Positions 6,318 to 6,654 of a DNA stretch of 6,654 bases are shown here, in pieces (position 1 is the stretch's first letter; each line of letters begins with the position of its first letter). A program made the position numbers and the translations under genes. The stretch comes from DASZQY01 sp035548515. Lineage in GTDB: Bacteria > Pseudomonadota > Alphaproteobacteria > Rhizobiales > Kaistiaceae. The stretch spans positions 1 to 6,654 of the forward strand of contig DASZSW010000033.1 in NCBI GenBank assembly GCA_035548515.1, written 5' to 3'. The notes under the pieces were generated by a model. That model had not been told where the DNA came from, did not search any database, and saw only the letters and a program-made list of their open reading frames with translations.

Positions 6318-6654
6318 CTATGAAGCCTCCAAAACTCCGGCATGCTCCGACCTGACCTGATCGGTAGTCATATCGAGCACGAAAGCGATGGCGCCGAGGG
6401 CGCCGGCGCGGTAGCCGATGCGCGACAGTTCGATGCGCGGCACGTAGGGGATGGCCGCGGCCAGACGCTCGCGGATCAATTCCGCCAGGCGCTCGCCCGA
6501 CTTCATCACCCCACCGCCCAGCACCACCAGTTCGGGGTTGAGCACCGTCGAGATCGCCGCAATGGCTATCGCCAGATGATCCGCCGCCTGGCGCACAAGC
6601 CCGGTCGCCCACGGCGCCCCGTCCGCGGCGGCCGCAAACACCGTCTCGGCACTG
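6318..6654 (-). CDS. ROK-family sugar kinase or regulator, C-terminal part (N-terminus beyond right edge)
   Basis: The last 111 codons of a ROK protein are visible, entering from the right edge and ending at TAG (6318-6320). The signature is the C-terminal subdomain: a helix with AADHLAIAIAAISTVLNPE, then LVVLGGGVMKSGERLAELI and the closing GYRAGALGAIAFVLD, all standard for ROK kinases and repressors. The nucleotide- and sugar-binding motifs and any helix-turn-helix lie outside the window, so kinase and repressor cannot be told apart. The stop is 51 bases before the binding-protein start with no terminator between, so it is probably the upstream member of the same operon. It is not the missing end of the left-edge ROK gene, because both lie on the same strand with the whole operon between them. 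Confidence 0.88.
   Translation of the reverse strand, partial: SAETVFAAAADGAPWATGLVRQAADHLAIAIAAISTVLNPELVVLGGGVMKSGERLAELIRERLAAAIPYVPRIELSRIGYRAGALGAIAFVLDMTTDQVRSEHAGVLEAS

Noticed and set aside
4941..6323. A 460-codon open frame on the plus strand opposite the binding-protein gene
   Set aside because: It mirrors the binding-protein gene codon by codon in a GC-rich sequence, has no recognisable domain, is rich in Arg, Gly and Asp as antisense frames are, and conflicts with a well-supported gene.

Overview
The window is GC-rich and reads like chromosome from a free-living proteobacterium. An alphaproteobacterium of the rhizobial kind is my best guess, based on base composition, the Tat-type lipid-free binding protein, GTG starts and tightly packed sugar-uptake genes. 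No rRNA, tRNA or marker gene fixes the taxon. All recognisable genes lie on the minus strand, so transcription runs from the right edge to the left edge. No mobile element, CRISPR array or RNA gene is visible.

In transcription order the layout is: (1) the C-terminal part of a ROK-family sugar kinase or regulator, cut by the right edge (6318-6654); (2) a Tat-exported family-1 sugar-binding protein (4965-6266); (3) a strong hairpin in the gap after it (4920-4948); (4) two binding-protein-dependent permeases of the MalF and MalG types (3970-4878 and 3056-3973), joined by an ATGA overlap; (5) a PIG-L/LmbE-like deacetylase-fold protein (2289-3023); (6) a cytoplasmic trehalase-like (alpha/alpha)6 glycosidase (970-2265); (7) a gap of about 200 bases carrying a 9-bp inverted repeat; and (8) a ROK-family repressor with an N-terminal winged helix-turn-helix, cut by the left edge (1-771).

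Genes 1 to 6 are separated by -4 to 86 bases and look like one uptake-and-breakdown operon. The binding protein and permeases would import an oligosaccharide or modified disaccharide. The trehalase-like enzyme would cleave it in the cytoplasm, the PIG-L protein would act on an N-acyl or related group, and the ROK protein at the right would phosphorylate the sugar or sense it. The left ROK repressor is the likely local regulator. No ATP-binding subunit is encoded in the window, so it must lie outside or be shared.

The points most worth checking are these. The PIG-L protein lacks two of the three residues that normally bind zinc. The left ROK repressor lacks the visible cysteines of the ROK zinc motif. 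The glycosidase keeps the trehalase catalytic pair but has altered signature motifs and is short. The substrate cannot be read from the sequence.
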